This document shows positions 6,272 through 6,422 of a stretch of 6,422 nucleotides of DNA, in pieces (position 1 is the first letter of the stretch; each line of letters opens with the position of its first letter). Both the position numbers and the translations under genes were made by a program. The stretch is from contig URKV01000102.1 of assembly GCA_900548565.1 (NCBI GenBank), positions 1 through 6,422 on the forward strand, written 5' to 3'. The notes beneath the pieces were generated by a model. The model was not told where the DNA came from. It saw only the letters and a list, made by a program, of their open reading frames with translations, and did not search any database. This stretch comes from an uncultured Collinsella sp. GTDB lineage: Bacteria > Actinomycetota > Coriobacteriia > Coriobacteriales > Coriobacteriaceae.

Positions 6272-6340
6272 AGTGTCCCCAGGTGCCGGCACAAAAGGAA
6301 CGTCCCCAAGTGCCAACAACGGCGACGCCGATGTTTTGGC
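6272..6340 (+). repeat. Second copy of the intergenic GTCCCC repeat family
   Basis: GTCCCCAGGTGCCGGCA (6275-6291) corresponds to GTCCCCAAGTGCCGGCA in the element after tgt. It is followed, as there, by an A-rich stretch, GAACGTCCCCAA (6298-6309) and the 20-bp repeat at 6321-6340. Order and orientation are the same as at 3039-3110, with small length differences. The left half of the longer element, with its inverted arm, is missing here, so this is a partial copy. Confidence 0.75.
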
Positions 6341-6385
6341 GAAGTCAGACACTATGACCCAATCCAGGGGCACGGAAACGACAGG

Positions 6386-6415
6386 AGCCCCCGCTCGTGA
6401 CCGCGGGTCGGGGCT
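6386..6415. other. GC-rich hairpin near the window end
   Basis: AGCCCC (6386-6391) can pair with GGGGCT (6410-6415); in an overlapping alternative fold, CCCGC (6390-6394) pairs with GCGGG (6403-6407). It could be a terminator for a gene lying beyond the window, but no U-tract is visible within the window on the plus side. Confidence 0.4.
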
Positions 6416-6422
6416 GCGACAA

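Noticed and set aside
6240..6420. Minus-strand frame open to the window end (…LALGDVPFVPAPGDTP…), and a plus-strand ATG at 6354
   Set aside because: The minus frame reads through the same GTCCCC repeat and matches no protein I recognise. The plus ATG has no ribosome binding site and only 23 codons are visible.

Overview
The window looks like one end of a draft contig from a high-GC Gram-positive bacterium, most likely a gut member of the Coriobacteriia such as a Collinsella relative. That assignment is inference. It rests on GC-rich coding sequence, a LOG protein with an actinobacterial-style N-terminal extension, a short-chain dehydrogenase resembling gut bile-acid enzymes, and intergenic GTCCCCAAGTGCC-type repeats that I associate from memory with Collinsella-type genomes. 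No rRNA or taxonomic marker is present to prove it.

Bases 1-48 are not biological. They match the Illumina Nextera i7 adapter, with an 8-base index, joined to the Tn5 mosaic end. Genomic sequence starts at 49, inside a toxin gene. From 49 to 4064 all recognised genes lie on the minus strand. They are a RelB/DinJ-type antitoxin followed by a YafQ-like RNase toxin cut by the contig end (49-624), a LOG-family nucleotide phosphoribohydrolase (738-1496), tRNA-guanine transglycosylase tgt (1707-2846), and a short-chain dehydrogenase very like 12-alpha-hydroxysteroid dehydrogenase (3264-4064). Divergent from the dehydrogenase, on the plus strand, is a 587-residue coiled-coil protein of unknown function. 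It has an acidic N-terminus and a single C-terminal membrane anchor (4360-6123).

The genes do not form one pathway. The toxin and antitoxin form a bicistronic unit with a 10-bp inverted repeat next to its likely promoter. LOG and tgt run in the same direction but are separated by a terminator-like hairpin just ahead of LOG. The dehydrogenase and the coiled-coil gene have divergent starts across a roughly 295-bp region that holds a palindrome and a spaced inverted repeat.

The most structured non-coding DNA is the tgt/dehydrogenase gap (2847-3263). It holds a nested inverted-repeat element, a foldback of about 100 bp and a short hairpin just after the dehydrogenase stop. A second copy of part of this repeat family lies at 6272-6340, after the coiled-coil gene. 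Bases 6124-6422 contain no supportable gene. They hold a perfect 19-bp inverted repeat, the second repeat copy and a GC-rich hairpin near the end.

I see no CRISPR array, tRNA, rRNA, insertion sequence or phage gene. I found no clear new multi-gene system. The best leads are the dehydrogenase with an insertion in its cofactor loop, the unusual Tgt pocket sequence, the tail-anchored coiled-coil protein and the structured intergenic repeat family.
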